Shown: piece by piece, positions 55,186-64,000 of the stretch
Layout of the letters: each line of letters starts with the position of its first letter
Position numbering within the stretch: the first letter of the stretch is position 1
Assembly (NCBI GenBank): GCA_004293905.1
Contig: RDZE01000027.1
Span: 49,929 to 113,928, forward strand
Source: Cytophagales bacterium
GTDB taxonomy: Bacteria > Bacteroidota > Bacteroidia > Cytophagales > Microscillaceae
Length of the DNA stretch: 64,000 bases
Reading direction: 5' to 3'
Made by a program: the position numbers and the translations under genes
Notes under the pieces: generated by a model
Database searches by the model: none
The model's input: only the letters and a program-made list of their open reading frames with translations
What the model was told of the DNA's origin: nothing

Positions 55186-57312
55186 ATGAAACCCATTTTT
55201 CCCAAAACAGTTTCTTTCACTGAAGATAAAAAAAAAATCATTTCTGAGAAAGACACACTCGCACATTTCCAAACTGCCGAAAACATTCCCCTTAAACCCC
55301 TCTACGAACCCAAATCGGCACAGGAACTTCCTCATCTAAACTATATTGCAGGTATTCCTCCTTTTCTGAGAGGTCCTTATGCCAGCATGTACACCCAACG
55401 CCCTTGGACGGTACGCCAATATGCAGGATTCTCTACTGCCGAAGAAAGTAACGCTTTTTATCGCCGAAATTTAGCCGCAGGGCAAAAAGGATTGTCAGTC
55501 GCTTTCGATTTGGCTACTCACAGAGGCTATGACTCTGACCACCCCCGCGTAACAGGCGACGTAGGTAAGGCAGGGGTTGCTATTGATTCGGTAGAAGACA
55601 TGAAAATACTCTTTGGTGGTATTCCGCTCGATGAAATGTCAGTATCTATGACCATGAATGGGGCAGTGATTCCTATTATGGCTTTTTACATTGTGGCTGC
55701 CGAAGAGCAAGGGGTAAGCCCAGAAAAACTCACAGGCACTATTCAGAACGATATTCTCAAAGAATTTATGGTGCGCAATACCTATATTTATCCTCCTGAG
55801 GCTTCTATGCGCATCATTGCCGATATTTTTACCTACACCGCAAAGCACATGCCCAAATTCAATTCCATCAGTATTTCGGGCTATCACATGCACGAAGCAG
55901 GGGCAACTGCCGATATAGAATTGGCTTACACCTTAGCCGATGGATTGGAATACATCAGAGCAGGCTTAGCCGCAGGGCTAAAAATAGATGATTTTGCACC
56001 GCGCCTCTCGTTCTTTTGGGCTATAGGCATGAATCATTTTATGGAAATTGCTAAAATGAGGGCAGGGCGCATGCTTTGGGCAAAAATTGTCAAAAATTTT
56101 AACCCTCAAAATCCTACCTCTATGGCATTGCGCGCCCATTGCCAAACCTCAGGATATAGCCTCACCGCGCAAGATACTTTTAACAATATTAGCCGCACTT
56201 GTATTGAAGCCTTAGCCGCCGCATTGGGGCATACGCAATCACTCCATACCAATTCATTAGACGAAGCCATTGCCCTACCTACCGATTTTTCGGCACGCAT
56301 TGCTCGCAATACACAATTATACTTGCAAGACGAAACAGGCATCTGCCAAGTAGTAGACCCTTGGGCAGGCTCTTATTATGTAGAAACACTTACACACGAA
56401 CTCGCTGAAAAAGCATGGCAACTTATCAGCGAAGTAGAAGAATTAGGCGGAATGGCAAAAGCCATCAGTACAGGCTTGCCAAAAATGAAAATAGAAGAAG
56501 CCGCCGCACGAAAACAAGCCCGCATAGATAGTCAAAAAGATATTATCGTTGGGGTAAATAAATACCTACCACAATCAGAAACACCCATAGAAATACTCGA
56601 GGTAGACAATACCAAAGTAAGGGAACAACAAGTAGCCAGATTGCAACAAATAAAAGCACAACGCGACAATGCGCTTGTCAATGCACTTTTAGATAAAATA
56701 ACCCAAAGTGCTAAAAACAACGAAGGCAACTTATTGGAATATGCCGTAGAAGCCGCAAGAGCAAGAGCTACCTTAGGCGAAATATCGGAAGCAATGGAAA
56801 AAGTATTCGGGCGACACCAAGCCACTATCAAAACCATTTCAGGTGTTTATGCGGCTGAAGTAGCCCAAGATGCACACTTCAAAAAAGCATTGCAAATGGC
56901 TGACGATTTCGCGCAAGAGGAAGGCAGAAGACCACGTATTTTGGTAGCCAAAATGGGGCAAGATGGGCACGACCGTGGCGCAAAGGTTATAGCTACAGGC
57001 TTTGCCGATTTGGGCTTCGATGTCGATATTGGTTCTTTGTTTCAAACCCCACAAGAAGTAGCAAGACAAGCCGCCGAGAATGATGTACACGTAGTGGGTG
57101 TTTCCAGTTTGGCAGCAGGGCACAAAACCTTAGTACCTGAACTCATCGCCGAGCTAAAAAACATAGGGCGTGAAGATATTTTGGTCATCGTAGGAGGGGT
57201 GATTCCTCCGCAAGACTACGATTTTCTTTACCAAGCAGGCGTAGCAGGTATCTACGGACCGGGTACAGTATTGGCTTTGGCGGCTCAAGAAATCATACAA
57301 AAATTAGTTTAA
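55186..57312 (+). CDS. Methylmalonyl-CoA mutase, large subunit
   Basis: 708 aa. Catalyses the B12-dependent rearrangement of succinyl-CoA and methylmalonyl-CoA. N-terminal barrel ([102 protein letters not shown]). The C-terminal cobalamin domain has [14 protein letters not shown] with the base-off His, then [14 protein letters not shown] and [10 protein letters not shown]. The small MutA subunit, usually next to it, is absent here; neighbours are a TPR gene and an M16 protease. The role is propionyl-CoA use or propionate formation. Confidence 0.95.
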   Translation: MKPIFPKTVSFTEDKKKIISEKDTLAHFQTAENIPLKPLYEPKSAQELPHLNYIAGIPPFLRGPYASMYTQRPWTVRQYAGFSTAEESNAFYRRNLAAGQKGLSVAFDLATHRGYDSDHPRVTGDVGKAGVAIDSVEDMKILFGGIPLDEMSVSMTMNGAVIPIMAFYIVAAEEQGVSPEKLTGTIQNDILKEFMVRNTYIYPPEASMRIIADIFTYTAKHMPKFNSISISGYHMHEAGATADIELAYTLADGLEYIRAGLAAGLKIDDFAPRLSFFWAIGMNHFMEIAKMRAGRMLWAKIVKNFNPQNPTSMALRAHCQTSGYSLTAQDTFNNISRTCIEALAAALGHTQSLHTNSLDEAIALPTDFSARIARNTQLYLQDETGICQVVDPWAGSYYVETLTHELAEKAWQLISEVEELGGMAKAISTGLPKMKIEEAAARKQARIDSQKDIIVGVNKYLPQSETPIEILEVDNTKVREQQVARLQQIKAQRDNALVNALLDKITQSAKNNEGNLLEYAVEAARARATLGEISEAMEKVFGRHQATIKTISGVYAAEVAQDAHFKKALQMADDFAQEEGRRPRILVAKMGQDGHDRGAKVIATGFADLGFDVDIGSLFQTPQEVARQAAENDVHVVGVSSLAAGHKTLVPELIAELKNIGREDILVIVGGVIPPQDYDFLYQAGVAGIYGPGTVLALAAQEIIQKLV

Positions 57313-57317
57313 AATCC

Positions 57318-60098
57318 ATGAATAATAACTCTCTATCCAATATGAAAAAAAAGAACCCAATTTTGGCAATGGTGTTGCTTTTGATAACAGCATTTTTGCC
57401 CGCAAAAGCACAACAAAATGTGCAAGGTTTTGACTTTGTAAAAAAAGTGCAAACCTATGAAGAGTACAAATTGCAAAGCAATGACCTCAAAGTGATTTTG
57501 AAACAAGACAAATCAGCCCCTGTAGTAATGTTTATGGTTACTTATATGGTAGGCTCAAGAAATGAAATCACAGGCAACACAGGCTCTACGCACCTTTTGG
57601 AACACCTCATGTTCAAAGGAACGCCTAATTTTAACAAAGAATCCAAAAATAGCTATGACAACCTCATAGAAGGAATAGGCGGAATAGTGAACGCAACTAC
57701 TTGGTTCGACCGCACCAACTACTATGCCTTAGTACCAAGTGAATACCTTGAAAGATTGGTACAAGTAGAAGCCGATAGAATGAGAAACCTACTCATTAAA
57801 AAAGAAGACAAAGAATCGGAAATGACCGTAGTACGCAATGAGTTCGAAATAGGTGAAAACAACCCACAAGAAGCCTTAGACAAAATGATATGGGCTAATG
57901 CGTATGTGGCTTTTCCTTATCATCACTCTACCATCGGTTGGCGTTCCGATATAGAAAATGTATCTGTAGAAGCACTCAAAGCCTTCTATGATACTTACTA
58001 TTGGCCTGATAATGCCACAGTTACTGTCATTGGTGATTTTGACCCCGCCAAAACCTTAGAGTTCATCAAAAAATACTATGGCTCTATTCCCAAATCGCCA
58101 AAAATGATTCCGCAAATATATACCGAAGAACCTATACAAGAAGGTGCGCGCCGCCTTATCGTAAAACGCACAGGTACAACAGGGATTGTAGGCGTTGCGC
58201 ATAAAACTGTATCGGGCACACACAAAGATACTTATTCTTTTATACTAATAGAAAACATACTCACCAACGGCAAAAGTGCTCGCCTTAACAAAACACTCAT
58301 AGAACAAGGACTCGCCTCTACGGTCAATTCTTGGTATTTCCCTTTCAGAGATGCAGGATTGTTCCCTATTTATGCTACACTTACGCCCAACACTACACAC
58401 GAAAAAGTAGAAAAAACCATTTTGGAGGTGTACGAAGAAATCAAAAAGAATGGATTTACAGAGGAAGAACTCAAAAGAGCCAAAGCACAAGCCAAAGCCG
58501 ATTTTGCCTACTCTATGGACGGTGCTTTCAATATAGCTTCTAACCTCAATGAGTCTATAGCACGCGGCGATTGGACTTTTACGCCTACTTATGCCGAAAA
58601 AATAGGACAAGTAACCTTGCAAGAAATCAATGAGGTATTCAAAAAATACTTTGTAGAAGACCAATCTACTACAGGTTGGTTCATTCCCTTAGAAAGCAAA
58701 GAAGGAGGCGTTACGGGTTCTATTGATGACCAAGAGCCCAAACCACACTACTACAAAGACCCTAAAACGCAAGAAGCACAAATCCAACTACTGCTTAACG
58801 GAAACCAAACTCAAGGAATTGCTGATAAGATAAAAGACCGTAAAGTAGAAAATATCAGGGTTTTGAGCCTTAAAACAGAAGTAAATGACATAGTTACAAT
58901 ACGTGGAAGTTTGCTCGCAGGCGATTTTTTCAGCCCCCAAGAAAATAGTATGGTGGCAAGACTTACAGGTGCTATGTTAGACCAAGGCACTACCGCACGC
59001 GATAAATTTGCCATCGCTGACCAATTAGCCAATTTAGGAGCTTCTATTACTTTTACTACCGGCAACAATACCCTCACTTATACTATCAAATGTTTGAAAG
59101 AAAATTTAGATGCCGTATTACAAGTTTTAGCCGAAGAGCTTCGCAAACCTGCTTTCAAAGAAGATGACTTTGTAGTAGTGAAAAAGAAAATACTTACTCA
59201 GCTAAGACAACAAATGGAAAATACAGATATAAGGGCTTCGCGTTGGCTTACTACTAATTTGTTCAATCGCGCACACCCTAACTATACTGCTCCCTTAGAA
59301 CAATTGATGCAAGATTTGGAGAAAGTAACCATTGCCGACCTTAAGGCTTTCCATGCCAAATACTATGGCAATAATTCTATGTATTTGGTTGCCGTAGGCG
59401 ATATAGACGATGCCATATTGGAAAAATCACTTAAAACCCACTTTGCGGGGTGGGGCGCAGGGACTACTTTCCCTAAGTACACCAAAACAGAAGCAGCCAC
59501 AAGCAACGAAAAACCTATAGTGATCAGTATGCCCGACAAAACCAACGTATCGGTAAGAATGGCGATTGCTACGGGTTTACAAATGAACGACCCTGATTAC
59601 TTAGCTCTTGAAACTGCTACAAGCATTTTAGGAGGTAAATTTACGGCACGCCTTATGAGCATCGTCCGCGACCAAGAAGGACTCACCTATGGCATTTATA
59701 GCAGTTTAGCAGGCAGTATATTGGCAGACGGTTGGTGGGTACTCAACGCTAATTTTAGCCCTTCTCTTTTAGATAAAGGACTCACTTCTACGCGCCGCGA
59801 ACTCAACCGATGGATTAATGAAGGCATCACACAAGCCGAATTAGATGCTGAAAAAATATATGCGGCAGGAAGTGCAAAGGTAGACTTGGCAAATACAAAT
59901 TCCTTAGCCAATGTTATTTTAATGACCGCACAACGCAATGCGCCTTTGAAAAGCATAGATGATTCTCCACAACAAATTAACGCTCTTACTTTAGAGCAAG
60001 TAAACAACGCCATCAAAAAGTACATACAACCTAAAAAAATATGGACTGTATTGGCGGGCAGCATAGACGAAAATTTAGCCCCTTTGCAGAAAAAATAA
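57318..60098 (+). CDS. M16-family zinc peptidase, two-domain, exported
   Basis: 926 aa with an N-terminal signal peptide (MKKKNPILAMVLLLITAFLP is the core; an ATG 8 codons upstream is taken as start, 5 bases after the mutase stop). The first half is catalytic, with HLLEHLMFKG (zinc His92, Glu95, His96, the inverted HxxEH motif) and a downstream Glu in EFEIGENNPQEAL. The second half is the inactive homologous domain (LTYGIYSSLAGSILADGWWV). Such pitrilysin-type enzymes degrade peptides in the periplasm. Co-transcription with the mutase is likely. A hairpin follows at 60130-60170. Confidence 0.92.
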   Translation: MNNNSLSNMKKKNPILAMVLLLITAFLPAKAQQNVQGFDFVKKVQTYEEYKLQSNDLKVILKQDKSAPVVMFMVTYMVGSRNEITGNTGSTHLLEHLMFKGTPNFNKESKNSYDNLIEGIGGIVNATTWFDRTNYYALVPSEYLERLVQVEADRMRNLLIKKEDKESEMTVVRNEFEIGENNPQEALDKMIWANAYVAFPYHHSTIGWRSDIENVSVEALKAFYDTYYWPDNATVTVIGDFDPAKTLEFIKKYYGSIPKSPKMIPQIYTEEPIQEGARRLIVKRTGTTGIVGVAHKTVSGTHKDTYSFILIENILTNGKSARLNKTLIEQGLASTVNSWYFPFRDAGLFPIYATLTPNTTHEKVEKTILEVYEEIKKNGFTEEELKRAKAQAKADFAYSMDGAFNIASNLNESIARGDWTFTPTYAEKIGQVTLQEINEVFKKYFVEDQSTTGWFIPLESKEGGVTGSIDDQEPKPHYYKDPKTQEAQIQLLLNGNQTQGIADKIKDRKVENIRVLSLKTEVNDIVTIRGSLLAGDFFSPQENSMVARLTGAMLDQGTTARDKFAIADQLANLGASITFTTGNNTLTYTIKCLKENLDAVLQVLAEELRKPAFKEDDFVVVKKKILTQLRQQMENTDIRASRWLTTNLFNRAHPNYTAPLEQLMQDLEKVTIADLKAFHAKYYGNNSMYLVAVGDIDDAILEKSLKTHFAGWGAGTTFPKYTKTEAATSNEKPIVISMPDKTNVSVRMAIATGLQMNDPDYLALETATSILGGKFTARLMSIVRDQEGLTYGIYSSLAGSILADGWWVLNANFSPSLLDKGLTSTRRELNRWINEGITQAELDAEKIYAAGSAKVDLANTNSLANVILMTAQRNAPLKSIDDSPQQINALTLEQVNNAIKKYIQPKKIWTVLAGSIDENLAPLQKK

Positions 60099-60480
60099 GA
60101 TACCCTCTATAAATGTTGATGGTTTGATAAACAAGCGAAACAGTTGCTCTAAATGGCTGTTTTGCTTGTTGTTTATAGGTTATCTTATTGCACTCTATTA
60201 AATGCTTGACGTGTATATTATTGTTTTATCGCTTATATCGAATCAGTAAATTTTATTTTGCGACCTCCTAAATTGCATTTTTGGAAGTTGGTTTTATTTA
60301 CTTTTATCTGAACTGTTCGTATGTTCTTATTTTTTTGATTCTTATAATTTCAGTTAGCGGAAAAATGTTTACAAAGAGCGATAATGTATGTACTAAGCTT
60401 TATTAGATGAGCAAAACTTAAATTTATCGCTTCGCGGTCATAGAGAAAACGAAACACTCACTTTGCTTTCTATTTTCATT
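60099..60480. other. Gene-free spacer downstream of the M16 gene
   Basis: 382 bp without a credible gene. It begins with the terminator hairpin (60130-60170) and then contains CAGTTAGCGGAAAAATGTTT (60351-60370), part of which recurs at 62805-62817. The remainder is AT-rich. It marks the border between core genes and accessory-looking minus-strand genes. Confidence 0.6.
60130..60170 (+). terminator. Terminator of the M16 peptidase gene
   Basis: AACAAGCGAAACAG (60130-60143) pairs with CTGTTTTGCTTGTT (60157-60170), one G-U pair, 13-nt loop. Confidence 0.65.
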
Positions 60481-61164
60481 CTATTCTCTAATTTCTTCTC
60501 TTATTGGCATAACATCTTTCGGGATGTCTGCTTTTGAGTTCACACTTATGTATTCAACGTCAAATGTTCCTTCATAACCAAATAATTTCCCCCAAGTTTT
60601 GTTACTTACAACAACTGAGATTTTAAACTTTTGCTCTTTATCATCAAACCATTCACAGACATTTGCTTCCCCTGAAAAGAGCATTGGAAATTTAAAACCT
60701 ATAAAACCTTCGTAAAATCGCTGCTCTCCCGAACGAAGTTTTATTCCACCATTTTCGGCAACTGTCATCTCTATATCAACGGCAAGATGTTGATGCGTTC
60801 CTAAATAGTCCACAATTCGGTTTCTTTTCTCACTATAAATCATTGTTGCGTCAAATCTGCGTATTCGCTTTGGAAATTGATATTTACGAACCCAAGTTAC
60901 AGTTTCTCTTCCAAATTTGTCTTTGTAGGCATAATTCTCAATTGTAAAAGGAATGTTTTTGCCTTTCTGTGGAAACATAATATTTCTCCAAGTGCCAATG
61001 TAAAGAAATGGGAGTGTGTATGCTTTTCCATACCAAACGTTTTGCATAATTCCTTTTCCTATTGAAGCAATTTTATCATTGCTATTGAAGCCAAAACGTT
61101 TTTGAATTTGTGGATGAAGTTTGTCAAATTCAAAACCTAAGACTTGTTGGTATATTGATTCCAT
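60481..61164 (-). CDS. DUF4166 protein
   Basis: 227 aa, no signal peptide or membrane segment. It begins with ESIYQQVLGFEFDKLHPQIQ and has WRNIMFPQKGKNIPFTIENY, GRETVTWVRKYQFP and the C-terminal EVVVSNKT/LFGYEGTF-like strands, the pattern of DUF4166, a family of unknown function often beside DoxX-like or SRPBCC proteins. The start codon touches the stop of the upstream SRPBCC-DoxX gene (shared base at 61164), so the two form an operon. Confidence 0.75.
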   Translation of the reverse strand: MESIYQQVLGFEFDKLHPQIQKRFGFNSNDKIASIGKGIMQNVWYGKAYTLPFLYIGTWRNIMFPQKGKNIPFTIENYAYKDKFGRETVTWVRKYQFPKRIRRFDATMIYSEKRNRIVDYLGTHQHLAVDIEMTVAENGGIKLRSGEQRFYEGFIGFKFPMLFSGEANVCEWFDDKEQKFKISVVVSNKTWGKLFGYEGTFDVEYISVNSKADIPKDVMPIREEIRE

Positions 61165-62066
61165 TATTTCGGTTTGGTAATACAGTTAGATGTTTTTGGT
61201 AAAGTACTAAAATTTAAAATTGCGATTATTGAAAGAGCTATCATTGATAAATTTAGCGAAAATGGATTAAACGGGAGTGTAAAAATCATTGAATTGCTAA
61301 AAATTGCTCCAATTGTAAGAAGGAGCAAGCCGGAGATATTGAAATATTGGAGCGTTTTTCTTTGAATAAAAATTAATGACAGTCCAAAAATAATTTCTGC
61401 CAGACCTATGCAGGTTAACACATTTTCTTCATATCCACTAAACAAGCCTGATTGTCTTAATATTTCGATTTCTCCAGTATCTGTGAATAGTATCTTTGGA
61501 ATGAGTCCTTGATAAATCCAAATAATTGCTAATGTCAGATTTACAATTAAAATAGTTAATTGAGCAGTTATTGCTTGTTTGGGGTGAATTCCTTTTTCAA
61601 TCCAATTTTTTAAACAATCAAAACTCCAAGCGGTAGCCCAAATCATCAGCGGTCTGAAAATAAATTGATCAATCAATTTTCCAATAAAGCCCCAACGAGT
61701 TTCATAATCATAACCTGTGAAAAATTTTATTCCGTCAGCTTCAGGAATATATTTCCAATACCCAGAACCTTGTTTGATTATTGAAATTTTACTGTCAGAT
61801 GCGAATTTTAATACTGATGTACTTTCGCCATTGTTTTTGGTTTTAGTAGCTACACTTTCTCCGATTCCGTTTACATTAATTCCAAATCCAATTTTTGTCG
61901 AGTAATGAAATTTTTGTGGGTCAGTAGGTTCTTTTTTGGGCAAGTATGATATTTCTGAAAATCGCAAGTCCCATTGTTGATGAATGGAAGGGTCTTGCGT
62001 ATTTGTCCACAAAGTGTCAAAGTTACAGTTTATTTTTGTTTCAATATATAGAGGTTTTCTTTTCAA
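61164..62066 (-). CDS. SRPBCC domain fused to DoxX-like membrane domain
   Basis: 300 aa. Residues 1-150 look like an SRPBCC (START-like) hydrophobic-pocket domain (IETKINCNFDTLWTNTQDPS, YWKYIPEADGIKFFTGYDYE, WGFIGKLIDQFIFRPLMIWA). Residues 170-290 hold four membrane helices of the DoxX-like type (LTILIVNLTLAIIWIYQGLI, VLTCIGLAEIIFGLSLIFI, ISGLLLLTIGAIF). A soluble ligand-binding domain thus sits on a small membrane bundle. It is directly coupled to the DUF4166 gene. Function unknown; a lipid- or stress-related role is inference. Confidence 0.75.
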   Translation of the reverse strand: MKRKPLYIETKINCNFDTLWTNTQDPSIHQQWDLRFSEISYLPKKEPTDPQKFHYSTKIGFGINVNGIGESVATKTKNNGESTSVLKFASDSKISIIKQGSGYWKYIPEADGIKFFTGYDYETRWGFIGKLIDQFIFRPLMIWATAWSFDCLKNWIEKGIHPKQAITAQLTILIVNLTLAIIWIYQGLIPKILFTDTGEIEILRQSGLFSGYEENVLTCIGLAEIIFGLSLIFIQRKTLQYFNISGLLLLTIGAIFSNSMIFTLPFNPFSLNLSMIALSIIAILNFSTLPKTSNCITKPK

Positions 62067-62346
62067 TGATTGTTGGTTTTATGTTTTGTTAATAAGTACA
62101 ATTGTATTTTTAAGGTTCGCATTGGCACTCGAATAGAAGTATAAATCTACAAGGTTGTGTATCAGCCTGCCTAATACAAAAACTGAGTTAAGAGATGTTT
62201 TTATTCTTCCAATATTATAGACTTCAGTGATTTTGTTTGCATACGCTCTATTATATACGGTTTTGAGCTTGATGTAGTGAGCTAATTTGAAGAACGTTAG
62301 CCTACTTTGGGCAGCCTCATTGAGCTAAATCGTTGTTCTAAGCGTT
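62067..62346. other. Gene-free spacer upstream of the SRPBCC-DoxX gene
   Basis: 280 bp without a credible gene. It has GAACGTTAGCC and TTCTAAGCG segments of the kind seen at the ends of cassette-like units, but no complete inverted structure was recognised. Confidence 0.45.
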
Positions 62347-62781
62347 TTAGTTGTATTTTTTTAATCCTTCAAGTACTTTTTCTAACGAGTTCAGATTATC
62401 TGAAAGGCTTATTTTCTCCGTACCGTTTTTGTCTACTAAAATCATTGTAGGCAAAGCGTTTGTTGAATATTTGTTTTTAAAATACATATAGTCTTTCATT
62501 ACTTTTGAATCATAATTTTGATTTCTTGGTATGTCAATCTCTAAAACTACAAGATTTTGATTGGCATATTCTATAAATTGTTGATTTTCTATGACATCTT
62601 TCTCCATTTTCACACATGGTTTGCACCATTCTGAGCCTGTCAAAATAATTAGAATATTTTTGCCTGTCAATTCTGATTGTTGTTTGGCAATATCCCAATC
62701 ATCATATTTGGTAATTTGAGCAAAGGATATGTTAAAAAAGAAGAGTGTGAGTAGAGTCAAGAAATTTACTTTCATATACAT
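62347..62781 (-). CDS. Exported thioredoxin-like protein
   Basis: 144 aa. Signal peptide (MYMKVNFLTLLTLFFFNISFAQ), then a thioredoxin fold with the redox motif SEWCKPC (Cys53, Cys56), cis-Pro in NALPTMILVD and the insertion pattern of the DUF255/Thioredoxin_7 group. It works in the periplasm, probably as a disulfide reductase or oxidase; no DsbD-type electron donor is adjacent. Stands alone between spacers. Confidence 0.87.
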   Translation of the reverse strand: MYMKVNFLTLLTLFFFNISFAQITKYDDWDIAKQQSELTGKNILIILTGSEWCKPCVKMEKDVIENQQFIEYANQNLVVLEIDIPRNQNYDSKVMKDYMYFKNKYSTNALPTMILVDKNGTEKISLSDNLNSLEKVLEGLKKYN

Positions 62782-62804
62782 TGGGTGTTAAAAATTACTA
62801 CTAA

Positions 62805-62817
62805 CGGAAAAATGTTT
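62805..62817. repeat. Short shared motif in spacers
   Basis: CGGAAAAATGTTT, identical to 60358-60370. Both lie in spacers downstream (minus strand) of accessory genes and are preceded by a CTAAC or GTTAG-type pentamer. Confidence 0.4.
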
Positions 62818-62902
62818 GTGCAGGGTGGGCTTAATAGCACTATTGCCCCACAAAGCACTAAACCAAATAAAAAGCAGGAAAGTGCAATTTGGTATCTATT
62901 TT

Positions 62903-63964
62903 TCAAAATTGCTTTTCAAATGTCTTTCCGTTAAACTTAAATATATTTCCGTCTGCCAGCCCAAAAAGCAAATTGTTTTTGTTGTCTTTGTAAATAGTCC
63001 AAATCATTGGAGTGTTCAATTTTGAGTCAATTGGGTAGTTTGTCATTGTGTTACCGTCATATTTCCAAACTCCTGTATCTCTATCTCCAAACCAAATATT
63101 GCCTTCTGAATCTTCTTCAATAGCAAAAACATGTTCAAGAGTACCCGGTTTTGATTTATTTCCATTTTTTGTACTTGTTGGGTCGATTAAATGATGTTTT
63201 TCAGAAAAATTAATGGTTGAATTACCTTCTATAAGCACAACGCCAATTCCATTATTTCCTATCCAAATGCGCCCTTTCGAATCGGCTAATACACTTCTGA
63301 TATGCAAAAGCTCATTCTCTTTTAGGTTTAATTTTTCATTATCGAGGCTATTTACCTTTTTGCCATCATAGTTGAATAGGGCGGCATAGGTTGCAATCCA
63401 AACTTTACCGTTTTTGTCTTTTGAAATACCCGTTACGCCATAAGAATTATCCGAATTTTCATTTTTGGGTTTTGGAAAAATTAGATGGTGCATATTTATT
63501 CCGTCAAAACGATTGATTCCGTCTTTTTCACCCGCATAAAACCATAAATCTCCATTGGTTTCATTCCAATCAAATATTGGGTTGTTATTTTTAGGCGGAT
63601 AGTTAGTAAACTTTCCTTTGTCATATAGACTTATTCCTTTTGCAGTTCCAAACCAAATTTTTCCATTTTTGTCTTCTTGGATTGAACGGATTTGATTGTC
63701 TGCTAATCCTTCATTGGTTGTAAAGTATTCAAATGATTTTCCATCGTAATAACTTATGCCTTCATTATGACTTCCGAGCCAATAATTGCCTTTACTGTCC
63801 TGAAAGATAGCACGTATTCCTGAAGTAAATTTTAGGGTGTCGGCTTTTGAAGTCTTTATTGATTCAGATTTATTAGCTTCTTTTTCGGTTGATTGCCTCT
63901 CAACACAAGAAAAATTCAGTAGTAATAGGAGTATTGGGTAAATCAATTTTATTTTGTTGTTCAT
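62903..63964 (-). CDS. Two-component-regulator-propeller lipoprotein (copy 2)
   Basis: 353 aa. Lipobox LNFSC (Cys20), then a Ser/Thr/Lys-rich linker and a full set of Reg_prop blades (IFQDSKGNYWLGSHNEGISY, IQEDKNGKIWFGTAKGISLY, ISKDKNGKVWIATYAALFNY, VLADSKGRIWIGNNGIGVVL, IEEDSEGNIWFGDRDTGVWK). Same length and plan as the lipoprotein at 44455-45513, including the final FKFNGKTFEK. It is the sensor half of hybrid two-component systems without any kinase. It is the last gene in the window on the minus strand. Confidence 0.88.
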   Translation of the reverse strand: MNNKIKLIYPILLLLLNFSCVERQSTEKEANKSESIKTSKADTLKFTSGIRAIFQDSKGNYWLGSHNEGISYYDGKSFEYFTTNEGLADNQIRSIQEDKNGKIWFGTAKGISLYDKGKFTNYPPKNNNPIFDWNETNGDLWFYAGEKDGINRFDGINMHHLIFPKPKNENSDNSYGVTGISKDKNGKVWIATYAALFNYDGKKVNSLDNEKLNLKENELLHIRSVLADSKGRIWIGNNGIGVVLIEGNSTINFSEKHHLIDPTSTKNGNKSKPGTLEHVFAIEEDSEGNIWFGDRDTGVWKYDGNTMTNYPIDSKLNTPMIWTIYKDNKNNLLFGLADGNIFKFNGKTFEKQF

Positions 63965-64000
63965 TTCGGATTTTTAATAATATGAAAAAAGCACATGTGT

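Overview
The window reads as a chromosomal segment of a Bacteroidota bacterium, probably of the Cytophagales/Microscilla type. The reasons are: AT-rich DNA; promoters of the TTTG / TAnnTTTG type instead of sigma-70 boxes; mostly weak Shine-Dalgarno sites; many short lipoprotein signals; DUF4199 membrane proteins; a DAHP synthase with chorismate mutase fused at its C-terminus; a secreted leucine-rich-repeat protein; and an ExbD/TonB-like pair. No rRNA, tRNA, CRISPR array or complete insertion sequence was seen. The species cannot be named from the sequence alone.

Layout. 0-3.4 kb: the end of a metallophosphoesterase, a secreted cyanophycinase-like S51 hydrolase, flotillin-like floA and, convergent, scoA. 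3.4-9.9 kb: a C39-peptidase ABC exporter, a molybdenum hydroxylase pair (iorA-iorB), a DUF4199 protein, and lpxK convergent to them. 9.9-14.8 kb: an S41 protease, a tandem pair of related two-domain proteins, an AraC regulator and a dienelactone-hydrolase-like lipoprotein. 14.8-18.7 kb: a tight run trpC, iron alcohol dehydrogenase, SDR, coaE, then a DUF721 gene. 18.7-27.7 kb: DEAD-box helicase, LRR protein, atpD, pyrG, a NeuD-like acyltransferase and an HlyD-type adaptor. 27.7-36.2 kb: YceI lipoprotein, cytochrome oxidase subunit III, phaC-phaZ (polyhydroxyalkanoate synthesis and mobilisation), a single-domain response regulator, Fur, a STAS protein, MgtE and a thiolase. 36.4-43.3 kb: ExbD, TonB-like, a very large HAMP-GAF-multi-PAS sensor with no visible output domain, a second DUF4199 protein and DAHP synthase/chorismate mutase. 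43.4-50 kb: a BLUF photoreceptor, a hypothetical gene, a propeller lipoprotein, an esterase lipoprotein lying between two copies of a 71-bp repeat, cryptochrome DASH and an aldehyde dehydrogenase. 50-60.1 kb: an exported transglutaminase-like protein, a PafA-type phosphatase, an unknown secreted protein, then a TPR protein, methylmalonyl-CoA mutase and M16 protease in one run. 60.1-64 kb: accessory-looking minus-strand genes (DUF4166, SRPBCC-DoxX, thioredoxin, a second propeller lipoprotein) separated by long non-coding spacers.

The clearest functional theme is acyl-CoA and storage-polymer metabolism: thiolase, PhaC, PhaZ, scoA, methylmalonyl-CoA mutase and a PHB-depolymerase-family esterase, although these are scattered. 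PhaC and PhaZ look like the medium-chain-length system of pseudomonads and are the best candidate for transfer. A second theme is blue light (BLUF and Cry-DASH within 5 kb). A third is that subunits of multi-subunit enzymes (scoA, atpD, cox3, the large mutase subunit, exbD) stand here without their usual partners. Regions 43.8-47 kb and 60.1-64 kb look like insertable accessory DNA.
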